From contig OZ021729.1 of the NCBI GenBank assembly GCA_963978545.1, forward strand, positions 13,977,501 through 14,041,500: a stretch of 64,000 bases of DNA, written 5' to 3'. The first letter of the stretch is position 1. Each line of letters starts with the position of its first letter. This DNA is from Linyphia triangularis. Taxonomy: Eukaryota > Arthropoda > Arachnida > Araneae > Linyphiidae. The position numbers were made by a program, and so were the translations under genes. The notes under the pieces were generated by a model. That model saw nothing but the letters and a program-made list of their open reading frames with translations. It searched no databases and had not been told where the DNA came from. This document shows positions 24,977 to 39,360 of this stretch, one piece after another.

Positions 24977-25174
24977 GTGTTAGTTGGTCATCTGATTTCT
25001 GAATTTGATACTCTTAGATTACTATGTCTGAAATTAAAATGCTTACTTAAGATGTCTTCGAAACTTATTGACAATATTTTTGAACGGGAAGCATTTGATA
25101 CAGGTACAGCGTTTACAATAGAAGATGGTGATAGTAATCCAAAACTTACTCAGGAACTTGTAAAACAGATCTAA
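24977..25174 (+). CDS. Unrecognised 65-codon ORF divergent from the 168-codon ORF
   Basis: The frame begins 37 bases from the start of the minus-strand ORF and points away from it. The C-terminal half is acidic (FDTGTAFTIEDGDSNPKLTQ). A second + frame without an ATG continues at about 25203-25440 (motif TQENWDINGYTYITKLKQIG), so both may be pieces of one broken protein. No family is recognised. Confidence 0.2.
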   Translation: MLVGHLISEFDTLRLLCLKLKCLLKMSSKLIDNIFEREAFDTGTAFTIEDGDSNPKLTQELVKQI

Positions 25175-25449
25175 CTTTTGTTTAATAAGTAAATAAAGTA
25201 ATAACTAATATCTAGTAACAGTTATGGATCGAAAATAGTAGGAAAAACTTCTGAAATTTTAAAGAATATCATTGATCAAGGATTACCCCAGAAACCAAGA
25301 ATTACCCAAGAAAACTGGGATATAAATGGGTATACTTATATAACTAAATTAAAACAAATTGGAAAAAAAAATATACATCTGATTCAAAGGCTTAATCTAT
25401 CTGTAGTTGAAAAAACAGCATCAACAAGAAAAAAATTGTGAAAAGGTTG

Positions 25450-27269
25450 CATTTATATGGATCTTGGAAAAAAAGTAGGATTTTTTTGGCAATCTTGAGA
25501 ACAAGATGTTTTTATAAATAAAATATTGTTTTTTTCTCTTACTTAATACAAATTTACATAATTTTAAAATTCTCTACAAGAAAATAGAATATATAAGGAG
25601 ATTTTACCTTAATTTAAATGTTTTTAAATAGCATTAACGATACTGAAAAGTGAGTGACCCCATAAAAAGAGTTACCAAGAATATTCCTGTATGGCCCAAT
25701 CGTATGCATCTACGAAAAAAATTAGAGTAATTTAAATGGATAAAATTTTCATAACAAAATGCTTGAGAAAAATATATTTTTTTAACAATAAAAGCTAGTT
25801 TTTAAAACCATTTTTTATGTTTATAATATGGAAATTAAATAATATTTCATTTATTTTTTTAAGTAAGACTTGTATTTGAATTAATTTAGTTTAAAAGAGG
25901 ATTGCAGCATTTTCTCTGAAATTCACTTTTTCTTCTATGAAAAATTCTGAGTTTTTGTAAGTATCTTTATTTTCAAGTTATTTTTATGTAATTGTGTTAA
26001 TTTTATTCTCGATTAAAAGGTGAAAAGTATTTTCGATTCTTTTGTAAAATCTTGAATCGGTCAGCAGTCCCCTTTTTAACATCAAACGATTCATTTTGTG
26101 TATGGCATTTCTTGTTTCTGATCTAATTTTACTTAATTTAAAACGAGTAGATGGGCGTTTTAATTTTTGAGTATAATCAATCAATTACAGCTAAAGGCAA
26201 TCAACGATGGCCTGAGTTACTTATAGCCTAAAGTGGTTTACTTACATCAACATGCATGCTAACTTAATTAATATAAATGACTTATCCGCAATTTGAATGT
26301 AATATTAAAAGAATACATTCTCACAAATTGCGCTTCTTTCAAGTTAATGAATCGGCACTAAGTATCCATTTAATAAATGCAATTGAAACAATTCCACTTA
26401 ATTCAGATTCCCGAAAAAAAAAAAGAAGAAAAAAAAAATAAAAGTAACTTTTCCTTTCGTGTTTTCAACTTAAAACTTGCGTTCCATCTGAACATTTTCC
26501 GTGAGAAAGAACTTTGTGTTGATCGTTACATCAAGCCAAGAAGGGAAGCGACAAGAATTTTAAAATGAAGAAACTACACGAGGGGGTTCTTCTCTTTTTG
26601 AGTGTTGTTGTGGGTTTTTCATTCTCGATGGTAAATTTCATTTGGGAATTTTTCTTCGAATGTTCCACTACCTCTTTCATGCTCGGAAATCACGTGCGGT
26701 TTCTCGTTTCGAGCTCGGTCACGAATTCTGAATGTGGTTGTGCATTTGATATTTCCATTATGTTCTCGAAAAGCTTGCTTACCTATGAATTTTTGAAAAT
26801 GCGTAGTGTAATATATTTTATGGAAATTCATTTTTTTTAGTTTGTGTTATGATGATTGTATACCAAATTAAATTTTCTAAAAAAATATTAAATTGTGAAA
26901 TCTGAATTTATTTTTTTTAAATTAGAATTTTTACATTGGGTATAAATGACTACTTTACTTTAGATCTCAATACTTTTCACGGCCATAATCATTGCAAGAA
27001 GAACTTGACATTTTTTTACAGCGATATTTTTGTTGGGATTTTATATTTTAATCCTTCTTTGGCGATAATTCTTATATGGACCTTTACGAACCCCTCACCA
27101 AAATGGCAATTTTGGCGATAAACTTTTCGATAATTCTTACAATATCTTTATTGTAAGTGAAACAGAGGAGAGGAGAAAAACGGTTGTTGATGAACGATGC
27201 TCAAGGGAAGAGAACTGTGTGTTGAAAACATTAGTTTTCAACTTTTTACTACTTTCTAGCATTTTTATG
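25450..27269. other. Intronic AT-rich sequence
   Basis: No recognised element. A + frame at 26565-26840 starts with a signal-peptide-like MKKLHEGVLLFLSVVVGFSF, directly followed by a possible GTAAAT donor; it does not match the phase needed by the receptor exons and is treated as unproven. Confidence 0.4.
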
Positions 27270-27610
27270 GAAATTTTTCGGAGGTGGGTATGTTTTTAAC
27301 ATTTGAAGAGGCATTACCACAGCAATTTTGAACAAAATCCTTAGAGCCTTTTTTTTTTTAGTATTTACTGAAAAGCCTTTTTTGTAAATGGTAGCTACTG
27401 TATGCACTTGTGCAATTTTGACGAAAGCCTTAATGGTAGGTCCTATGACCACCACTAACTTGTATACCAAATTTGAACAACGTAGTTCAATTCGTTCGCG
27501 AACTGTGCTGATCACTTACACACAAAGCTTTTTTCTAGACCGCTTTTTGAAGTCGGGATGTATCAAAACGTGTAGAATTGCTCACACAAAAAATCAATTT
27601 TTTTTACCGT
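27270..27610. repeat. Dispersed repeat related to the 145-bp array at 37.7-38.5 kb
   Basis: The order TATACCAAATTTGAACAACG, TCAATTCGTTCGCGAACTGT, ATCACTTACACAC, ACCGCTTTTTGAAGTCGGGA, AACGTGTAGAATTG is collinear with the repeat unit and right flank at 37700-38530 (AAATTTGAATATCG, CCCGTTCGGGATGT, ATCACAGACCCACTC, ACCACTTTTTGAACTCGAGA). It is a single diverged copy, possibly the 3' end of a LINE or another retroelement. Confidence 0.6.
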
Positions 27611-29297
27611 AAACAATACTTTTATTACCCTATTTTAACAAATGGGTGATAGAAAGTAAAAAACACTGCTTACTGCAAAAATGATTGCAAACTTTTTGAT
27701 TACCCTTTTAAAAAGACAGTACATTTTAAGAGAATTCAAAGTTTTGTGTTTTTTTTTAGTGACGGCTTGTATCTTCAAAGCAGCTGTATGACAAGACCAT
27801 GTCACTGGTCACGGTCATGATGTATCTTGGTTCACTCAAAATCAGCATTGAAGTGGTCATAAATGTTTTCTGAAAGAATTATTTATATTCAAGGAGTGCA
27901 TTGCTATATCTATTTTGTTGATACTTATGAATTCTGTTTAAACTCGGTTTTTTTTGGTTTTTTTTTAAATACATCGATTCACAATCCGTTTTACGAACAA
28001 CACCATTAGGTACAATTTTGTCAAAATTGAGATTTTATTAATGACTAAATTGTGTTAAGAATATGTATCCTTTTATTAAAGGAGTCAAATTAATTAAGTC
28101 CACAGAGTTGTACATTAAAGTTTGAGTCACGTGAAACATCATTGTTAGGAATTGGATTGAGAAGCAGTTACTTTTGTACTGTGAGCCTAAGGGAATCAAC
28201 ATTAAACAACTTTTTTTTTAAATTTTATAATAAGTAGTAATCTGCTATGTAGGAGGGATTAAAAAAGCACGATATGAGATATCTACTCAAGACACATAGA
28301 TGGGGCCTTACTGGAACAGTGGAAGTCATGTGATTTATTGTCCCCTCCAATGTAATATATCCAGGGTTGTAGTGTACTGGAAATGGAGGGAAATGACGTT
28401 TCCTTATCTTTTTAGAAGGAGGAACGTCGTTCCCTATTCTGTAAGCTTTTAAATTTGGAATTGTTTCCATTGACACAAAACTCAATTTTAATTTAAAATT
28501 TGTTTAATTAAAATTTATTATAAATTATCTGTTTAAAAATTGTCATAGATAATGTGTTTAAAATTAAAGAAGAATTAAAGAATCGGTGTAAAAAATCAAT
28601 GTAAGTTAGTAGTTTTAAATGCGTTTATATAAAATAAGTATAAACACGGCCCCTTTACGGCCATTAATAGTGTAGATTAAGTCACCATTGTGTCATCCCC
28701 GCCCAGTTGTTTGATACTGTGATAACCCACATTACATCTGTCACATAACCGCTGAAATTTATCTATTTATTATATCTAAAAATACAAACCGGAAGGATCA
28801 TTCCCATTTATTAAAGCAACGTAGCATAATAAATATATATACCTATTGAACAAACAGAGAGTGTGTTGTGTTCCTCTCTCAGAAATCGCTCTCAACAATT
28901 CCGAATGTAGTAATGTCTGCCGCATTCGGCCATTTACCCAACATTTAATCAGGAGAAGTGTCAATTTACCGGGGCGTACGCCATCAAAGGCAACTTTACG
29001 AACTTTTATTTGGACTTCTACAAGCACGTACATTCCTTGGAAAAGTTGAGCTTCTTTTTTTTATGTCGTCTACCATCATGGTTTCTATTCTGGGATACGA
29101 AGGGGAAGTTGGAATGAAAGATTCAAATTCAATAAAAGGTGGTTGTCGGTCACAGTCTACCACTCAATTTGTGATGTACAGTAAGTGTAGATTATTTTAT
29201 TCGAAGCCATTATTCCCATCTATTGCAACACCGATAAAGTTGCAATTGAAGAACATTAATTACTGCAAAATTCCCATAATGAACAATGTACAGTTAG

Positions 29298-29780
29298 CTT
29301 AAACCCAGGCAGGACAGTAGTAGTATCCAAAATCGGAAACAGGGGTTCTCGAAGTTTGACCAATTCAGGCCGAAACTTTTAATTAATAAACAAGTCAAAA
29401 ACATTATAAAACAAAACCCAGTGACACAAATCCACTGGCAAATATCTGTTTGACACTAGCCAATCACTATGTGGCCCGTCGCAGACTGGCTGTTGCTATG
29501 GATCTTGGCCAATCTCAACCAGTGCTGGAAAAATAGACTGAAAGTTTTGAAATGGTAATGCAGAGTTTTAAAATTGAAGTATAGTGTTATAGGAAAGGAC
29601 GGAGGAGTAAAAAATATATTTTGTAATCATTTTAACATAATTTTTTTTTCTTAAATCGTGTATTTAAAACGATGTTCGAGTTTCTGCATGGTTTGACCAA
29701 TCTTCCCAGAACCCTTGTTTTATTTCCGACACTGGCCAATACCGATGTGCTATCCAGGTAGTTTTCACCCTCCATCCTTT
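29298..29780. repeat. Imperfect inverted-repeat element
   Basis: The left side (about 29300-29375: GGTTCTCGAAGTTTGACCAA) resembles the reverse complement of the right side (about 29670-29765: GGTTCTGGGAAGATTGGTCA). The interior and right flank (to about 29945) carry repeated CCAATATTGACCAGCG-like strings in both orientations. No gene was found. Confidence 0.45.
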
Positions 29781-30057
29781 CTTATGAATAAAATATAATA
29801 ATTTTAATATTCTACATCAATCTTTTTAAAACTTCCAGTATATTTTACGGTGCATTGGGCAGGATTGGTCCATATCAACGCCCGGTTTACATCGAACTAC
29901 ACCGGGATTGGCTAATGTTGTGCAATATTGACCAGCGTTGATGCGCTACTGAAAATTAGGTTTTGGGTATATTTGAGACAGGAATACAATATCCATCAAT
30001 CTGTAAGAGCTGTAGCTTGACCACTGAACTAAATGCCTGGGAAATGAGTGAAATGCC

Positions 30058-30058
<1 letters not shown>

Positions 30059-30086
<28 letters not shown>
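30059..30086. repeat. Poly-A tract (about 28)
   Basis: An uninterrupted A run directly precedes the LINE relic. Confidence 0.9.
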
Positions 30087-30090
<4 letters not shown>

Positions 30091-30094
30091 TTAA

Positions 30095-30270
30095 GTTCAT
30101 GTTGCAGTCAGTAAAAAGGCTAACCGGATATTAGGATTCACTAAAAAAATGTTTCTACTAAATCTAAAGACCATTGTATGGGGGATTAGATGGACCGTAC
30201 ATAAAATAGTACAATTTTGATCACCATATCTTGATAATATAACCCATAAAAAAGTTTTTAATATATAAAT
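30095..30270 (+). pseudogene. Non-LTR (CR1/L2-like) reverse transcriptase C-terminal relic
   Basis: One + frame without a frameshift reads VAVSKKANRILGFTKKMF and, 32 codons after its start, WTVHKIVQF-stop-SPYLDN. LINE reverse transcriptases of the CR1/L2 type have AxKKANxxLGxIKR and then VRPHLEYxVQFWSPYL at this spacing. The single stop (TGA) sits exactly at the conserved Trp (TGG). It may extend weakly to about 30390, where a TTTA tract begins. The rest of the element is absent. Confidence 0.6.
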
Positions 30271-30420
30271 CCTTTATATGCACTGTCAATTTTTATATTC
30301 ATTAACAAAGCGCCGAGATCAAAAACATTTCTATCAGCAAAAGGCGAGGCAAACTATGTTTTAAAATATTTATTTATTAAATTTATATTTAAATAATTTA
30401 TTTATGCTCTCACATCCAAT

Positions 30421-30426
30421 TATCAT

Positions 30427-30485
<59 letters not shown>

Positions 30486-30766
30486 TTTTATTTTATTTTA
30501 TTTTATTTTATTTTATTTTATTTTATTTTATTTTATTTTATTTTATTTTATTTTATTTTATTTTATTTTATTTTATTTTATTTTATTTTATTTTATTTTA
30601 TTTTATTTTATTTATTTTATTTTATTTATTTTATTTATTTTATTTATTTTATTTATTTTATTTATTTTATTTATTTTATTTATTTTATTTATTTTATTTA
30701 TTTTATTTATTTTATTTATTTTATTTATTTTATTTATTTTATTTATTTATTTATTTATTTATTTAT
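30421..30766. repeat. (TTTA)n / (TTTTA)n / (TTTATTTTA)n compound microsatellite
   Basis: About 345 bp: TTTA units, then roughly 24 TTTTA units, then alternating TTTATTTTA units and TTTA again. The long open frame through it is an artefact. Confidence 0.95.
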
Positions 30767-30839
30767 AAAAAAAATATTTGGCAGCAGGAAAGTTTTTCAA
30801 CAATGATCGATTCAATGCTATTTTAACACGATTAGATGA

Positions 30840-31030
30840 CGGCAAGTTGGTTTATTAGTATTCCGTAAAAGCGATCTTTTAGGACATTAACAGTCCCAAA
30901 ATTTTATACAATGCATTGTCATCGACATCGATCCTATCGGCCAAATTTCAGCCCGATTGGATGACGGCAAGGGGGTCAATTAGGTCTCCGCAGATTCCAC
31001 TCCCATCGACAAACATACACACAAAATCGA
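30840..31030. repeat. GC-richer fragment, possibly retroelement 3' end
   Basis: GATGACGGCAAG occurs twice (about 30835 and 30960), with CAAATTTCAGCCCGATTGGA and a tail of CAAACATACACACA. It resembles retroelement 3' ends in style but is not assigned. Confidence 0.3.
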
Positions 31031-31032
31031 AG

Positions 31033-31919
31033 TTAATATAAAGGATTTAAAAAGGGCATTCTATTCAGCACAAGGGTGCAAAATGATTCGGAGTTTTGCA
31101 TCAATCGAATGTAGTTATGAATGAAAATTTTATAAATGTACACGAGAAAAACTAGAAAGGAATTAATCCATTCACTCAAAATTATTAAACAGAATAAAAC
31201 AGAGGATTGGGAATTTATTACAAAAATAGAACGAGATGTCATGATTTTAAAATGTTTAAATCGTAGTATAGTACGAAAGGAATTATTTCAACAATGGGGA
31301 TTGATGAATGGAATTTTTTCACTACGGATACAGTGAATTCAATTGAAGTGGGTGATTTTAATAGAAAACTGGATATTCATTGGAGGATAAAATGCCATTG
31401 ATTCCTTTTAACTGAATCAATTTTGCTGGGTATCGTGCCTGTAATTGGTCGACTTCTTTTGTATTTGTATTTGAAAAATCATATTTCAAAAGCTTTTTTT
31501 TTTTCACTCTCCTGAAAATTTTGACAAAGTTGAGTTAGCATCTTACCCCTCGAAGCGGAATGTATGCATGTAGATTTAAAAAAATTTCAGCAATAAATTT
31601 TCCAGGAAATTTCATTACCAATTTACTGAGCGAAAAATCAACGATTTTTTTTTCTTTCTTTTTTTTTTCCCTCCCATTTTCGTTAATTTTTTTCTACTTT
31701 AACTTAGCCGTCCAAAATAGAACCATCTTTGATGTAAAAGCTACAGCTCTGTGTGTATCGTAGATTACTTTAAAATATATTTTGCTACTATGTTTCTTAA
31801 ACATAGTAAGCAGATACTCACACTCAGTCAGAAACAGAACAACACGTAATGATAACTTCTTTAATTTCTTGAATAGTGATATTTAGTTCAAAATCTTATA
31901 CATAATTCATATACGTTTT
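31033..31919. other. Intronic sequence, nothing recognised
   Basis: Short overlapping frames on both strands near 31033-31336 have no family motif. Confidence 0.5.
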
Positions 31920-31948
31920 TTTTTTTTTTTTTGTGATCCCCCCCCCCA

Positions 31949-31999
<51 letters not shown>

Positions 32000-32000
32000 T
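31920..32000. repeat. Poly-T, poly-C, (TC)n microsatellite, poly-T
   Basis: A T run, ten Cs, then about 20 CT units (31951-31990) and another T run form one simple-sequence cluster. Confidence 0.93.
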
Positions 32001-34096
32001 CTCTTTTCTTTTTATAAAATGAAGTTGGTAATGATGTACGAATTTAAGGGTTCATACCTTCACTTCTAAGGAATATATTATTTACACCTGCACATTGTTA
32101 AATAAGTTTTTAGTTTTTGAACATTTTTATTTAGCTTGTTTATTTTCTTAGTGAAATAATAATTTACTGATTGTTTTATGTAGCTGTACAGTTTATGAAC
32201 AGTTTTTTTTTTTTTTTTTTTTTAATCTTTATGATACATAGTGTGATTATAATAAAACTTTTTTTTAACAATTCCTGTAAGTTCAATGATTATGTTTTTG
32301 AACGCTAAATAAAATTGTCAAGATGTTTTATATAAAACTCTTGTTGCGATTCACGAACGCCTTAAAATCTAACACACATTTTATTACTTGCTTACAAATT
32401 TAAGTTAAAAAAAATCGAAAATTCTGATAGTATATAATATACGTCAGCACTAAGGAAAAGAGAAAATCCCAATTTAAGCACTCTGATTACACCTAAAGAG
32501 TCTAATATCGCTCAGAAATAGAATACATTATTTAACTCTGATGAAAGTTTAAAAAAAAAAAAAAAAAAAAAAGGAATCTTAAATTTTCAGACTGAGCGCT
32601 ATTGAGAAACTAAGTAATCAAAAGTTGAATTAAGTTTTTATAATGTATAAAATTTCGACGACACTTATGTTTATTAGTTGGAAACTCTTCTTATATTTTC
32701 TACGTTTATTCCATAATCATTATTTTCTTACTGAAATACTTAAAATACTTGTCTCGTGAAGTAAAGAGACAGAGGCTGTTATTGTCAATGCTCCGACCAA
32801 CCACTTACAATAAACGTTAAAAGAAAAATTAATTTTTTCCCTGAGATATTCTTCTCTTCTACTTCAGGAAACGTATTTAATTAGGTGCTTCATGGATATT
32901 ATGTATCTAATATACTACATTCTCAAAAAGGTTATTTCTCGGGATTTTTATTCTTTCATATGGTTCTTGCGTCTTTGTTTTTTTTTTAGTACCAGAGAAT
33001 TAAAACTCTCAAAGGGAAAAAAAATTGTTTCATATAATTTCTTGCCGAAAGTGATTTTGTCCACGTTCAGTTATCTACTCTTCAAGCATTCATAAAGAAT
33101 GACGTAAGTCATATAAAAAAGCACTCACTATTCTATTATATTTATGGAAGAATATCCTTTCTATACACACTATTGTTATTAACAACAGTTGACTTATTTT
33201 TATCTTTTTTGAAGCAGCCAATCTATGAAGTTCAAGACCAGCTTGTGCTTCAGCAGTTTCAAATAGAATCATTTCTTAAAATTTTCTTTTCTATCTCTGT
33301 ATTCCTCTCGAAGAGATTAGCAACAATGGTGTCCTTTCCTCTTTGAGAAGCTGGTATTGTTGCGATTCTTCCATTCGATTTCTTTTCTTCGTTTTATTTT
33401 CCGTTGGTTAACTCGTTGTAAGCTCAATTCTTTCGTGACTTCTCTCGATATTTTTTTAAATTCGTTTTGAGTACTTTATCCAGAGTCCACAATAAGCGGA
33501 GAAATAGCTTTTGTTGGACAGGTTTTCTTCGGTAACAAAGTACTGCAATTGCTTAAAGAACTTGTATAGGTCAATTTGACGTTATTTTGGTTTTAAAAAG
33601 ATGTCCAGCTTTCAAACTCGCAAAGCGTGTGTGTTTTATGTCTGGACCTCAATTTTAAAGGGTTTGAAAATAATATTGTTACTTTAATATGGACCTGAAT
33701 TTGTTGTATTACGCATTTCTTTTACTGTGTAGGAGAAGGGGGGGGGGGGCGACTTGGCAAACTGAATATATTGCTCTTTTACTATGCATTATTATTTCAC
33801 TTAAATAAGATTCCATCTGTTTAAACAAATATTCGCTACCCTAATGAGTTTTCTAAAGAAACAATTGATATCATTTCAATGCTTGACATATGAGGCAATA
33901 CTTTGTGATTCAAAAGTAACAGTACTTTATAAATATCAATAATTCTCAAACATTTGGGAATAAAAAATGCTGTTAACTTAAAAATGCTTTTAACATAAAG
34001 TAAAAATTATGTCACTTTTTAGCCAAAGATGGCGCTTTGTATCGTGTTTCATTAACTAGTAGCCCGCAACCCACTAAAATAACAATAAAATAATAA
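32001..34096. other. Intronic AT-rich sequence with homopolymer runs
   Basis: Poly-T near 32202-32223, poly-A near 32551-32572 and a run of G near 33740. No element or coding frame could be supported. Confidence 0.55.
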
Positions 34097-36579
<2,483 letters not shown>

Positions 36580-36762
36580 GTTCCTTTGTTTTGTGCGCTC
36601 AACGACTTATACTTGTGCACAATATCGGCTAATCTGGCTGGTACCTACAGCTTAACGTGGATTCCGAACCACAATGAACATCCTTGCCTAACCCGGGATT
36701 CGAACCCGCCACCTTTTGGCATTTGAGCTCAAAACGCTTACCACACAACCATCGGGTGGACT
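36580..36762 (-). mobile_element. tRNA-derived SINE (family 2)
   Basis: On the minus strand the B box reads GGTTCGAATCCCGGGTTAGG, followed by TGGTTCGGAATCCACGTTAA and GCTGTAGGTACC, and ends in TTGAGCGCACAAAACAAAGG. The copy at 58516-58715 has the same tail in the same order. The target duplication is not clear here. Confidence 0.75.
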
Positions 36763-37700
36763 TCGTAGCTTCGGGATAAAATACCACGTTGGAAAATTGA
36801 AGTTGCAGTTCGTTATTCTATCGTCGAATTTCTACTAAGTTTGCCATTATTGTGAGATTTGTGTTACCAATAGAATTAGGATTGTATAATATTTTCTATT
36901 TAAAGAGATTTTATTCAAGCTCAGAATCCTAAGAAATCTGCAATTTTTAATATATTTTTCGATGTTTTACTGCTTTCAATTATTAGAACAATGTTATTAA
37001 AAACGATAAAAATAGAAATATTCTAACATTCTAATTCAAATAAAATATATATATATATATATTTTAAAATGATGTTCTTTATACTAGCGGGAATTTTCCT
37101 GTAGAAAATATAAAGATGAAAATAAATTCATTAAGAATCCTTCCAGAAAACTTCAAAGCACAATGATCTTTGCATTATTTTAGAGTAGAAAAATAAATAC
37201 CTCTCTATTTTCTAAGCAAAATTTTTTTTCCAGTGCAGTTTATTGTTCTTATAGTTTAACTGAAAACCCTCTTTATAAGATATTAAATTAAGTCCAAACA
37301 GTTTGAAAATTTTTCTGAATAAGTTAAATTTTAGCAAACATCTGACAACTCCCTAGAAATGGAATTCTTATATTGTATCTCTATAACTTAAAGTAAATAT
37401 TTTGTTAAGTTTCTTCTATGTTTATTATTTGCATCCCCTTCTTTCACGTCATCAGTAAATATAGTATATTCGTAGAAAATGGGGATCGTTATCAAACCAA
37501 AATGATCGGAGCTTGGAATATCGCTTGAATTACTCTATACTATATTATACACTATAAATAGTAAACTTAACATGAATTGGAGTAACTTACTATTTTAGTT
37601 TTAACATGTTTATTAATTAAAAAAAATTGGCCACTTTGCTGATATTTTTGACGATAGTTATTACATTATTTTTTGGGTAGGACAGGGTAGGAACATTCGT
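36763..37700. other. Intronic AT-rich sequence
   Basis: Contains a short (AT)n run near 37044-37064. Nothing else recognised. Confidence 0.5.
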
Positions 37701-37704
37701 TTGT

Positions 37705-38470
37705 TAGGTCACTATTTCGACCAGAACCTCAATAACAAGTTTCATGGCCATCACAGACTTACATACAAAATTTGAATATCGTAGGTCAACCCGTTCGGGA
37801 TGTGTTATCACAGACCCACTCAGACATTTTTAAACCACTTTTTGATTGTTAGTGCACTATTTCTACCAAAACCCCAATAACATGTCTCATGGCCATCACA
37901 GACTTACATACAAAATTTGAATATCGTAGGTCAACCCGTTCGGAATGTGTTATCACAGACCCACTCAGACATTTTTAAACCACTTTTTGATTGTTAGTGC
38001 ACTATTTCGACCAAAACCCCAATAACAAGTCTCATGGCCATCACAGACTTACATACAAAATTTGAATATCGTAGGTCAACCCGTTCGGGATATGTTATCA
38101 CAGACCCACTCAGACATTTTTAAACCCCTTTTTGATTGTTAGTGCACTATTTCGACCAAAACCCCAATAACAAGTCTCATGGCCATCACAGACTTACATA
38201 CAAAATTTGAATATCGTAGGTCAACCCGTTCGGGATGTTGGTTGGTTGTTTTCAGATTATATGGCGCCGTCAGCAACACGAGGGCTATAATTCACCGAAA
38301 CATTCGTCATTAGACAAGCCAACATACATTTACAAACACCCATGCCTAACACGGGACTCGAACCCACAACCTCGAGGTCTAGAAGCTAGCACTCTAACCA
38401 CTACACCGTTTAGTCGGCCCGTTCGTGATGTACTATTAAAGACCCACTCAGACATTTTTGAACCACTTTT
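37705..38470. repeat. 145-bp tandem repeat, four units plus partial, interrupted by a SINE
   Basis: The landmark CCGTTCGG recurs at 37791, 37936, 38081 and 38226, an exact 145-bp period with very few differences between units. Each unit contains ATGGCCATCACAGACTTACA and AACCACTTTTTGATTGTTAG. The fourth unit is split by the SINE at 38239-38418 and resumes to about 38470. A diverged single copy lies at 27270-27610. Confidence 0.93.
38239..38418 (-). mobile_element. tRNA-derived SINE (family 1) inserted in the 145-bp array
   Basis: It is collinear with the copy at 2809-2990, including the B box (GGTTCGAGTCC on the minus strand) and the ACCAACC tail. Flanks CCGTTCGGGATGT (38226-38238) and CCGTTCGTGATGT (38419-38431) are a 13-bp target duplication with one difference. 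Confidence 0.92.
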
Positions 38471-38616
38471 TGAACTCGAGATGTTCCAACGCGTGTTAAA
38501 ATGAAAAAAAAAAAAAAAAAAAATTCTACCGAATGCAATACTTTCATTTACCTATATTATACGCATAGGGTAATGTAACGTAATAAGAATTCTTCTCAAT
38601 TTTTATAAAAAATCGA

Positions 38617-38729
38617 TTTCATAAAGTAGGATTCACAAAGTAGGATTCATAAAGTAGGATTCATAAAGTAGGATTCATAAAGTAGGATTCATAAAGTAGG
38701 ATTCATAAAGTAGGATTCATAAAGTAGGA
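38617..38729. repeat. 14-bp minisatellite ATTCATAAAGTAGG
   Basis: About eight units; the first two differ slightly (ATTTCATAAAGTAGG, ATTCACAAAGTAGG), the rest are identical. Confidence 0.95.
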
Positions 38730-38955
38730 CTGCATTTAATTAAAAAGCATAAATTTCGTTATATTTATTCTCACATTTTCTCCAAGCAGCTGAAACAAAA
38801 GTCTTGTTAACTCCTGCTCAATATCCCAACAGAAGTGAGAAAAAAGTTCCAGCGAACACATGATATACATCCATAGACAAATCCTTGGCCTTAGAAAACA
38901 CTTCAAGACTTCTTAGCAAAGTAGGTTATCATGTCCAGAAATAAAAGGAAAAAAA

Positions 38956-39360
38956 CCTTTTTTTGGTAATCACGCAGGACAAGGTACGCTACCACAATAA
39001 TCTCTCAGGGCCCACTATTCATGTGATAATTCGCAGAAATTCGTGCGCCAGTATTGACGTGGCAGTAAGTCATTTCAGAGAAAATTATATAACCCATTTA
39101 CGGGTATCGGTAATATCGGAACCTTATAACAATTCGGATGGAAATGGCCGGACCCGGACTTTGAAGATCTCAGCTTCGGAATTTATTCGTCGATTTATTT
39201 CGGCATAGCGCTGTCTCCCGATATGAAATCTCCGGAATGGTTTCTGGAAATTGTTTTGTGCAACTTCGGATGCGAAAATTGCACGGGACTGGTGAGGAAT
39301 TTCAGTTTTTCGGATCATAACGTTGTGTAAATGACTGTTGTTTACTGTCATTGCAGTGCC
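38956..39360. other. GC-richer unassigned block
   Basis: Base composition rises compared with the flanks, with overlapping 81-codon (+) and 75-codon (-) frames. Neither matches a family I know. It may be an old repeat or a conserved non-coding segment. Confidence 0.3.

Noticed and set aside
30404..30826. 140-codon + frame
   Set aside because: Translation of the TTTA/TTTTA microsatellite.
38617..38729. CRISPR-like regular repeat
   Set aside because: The 14-bp units are directly adjacent with no spacers, and the genome is eukaryotic.
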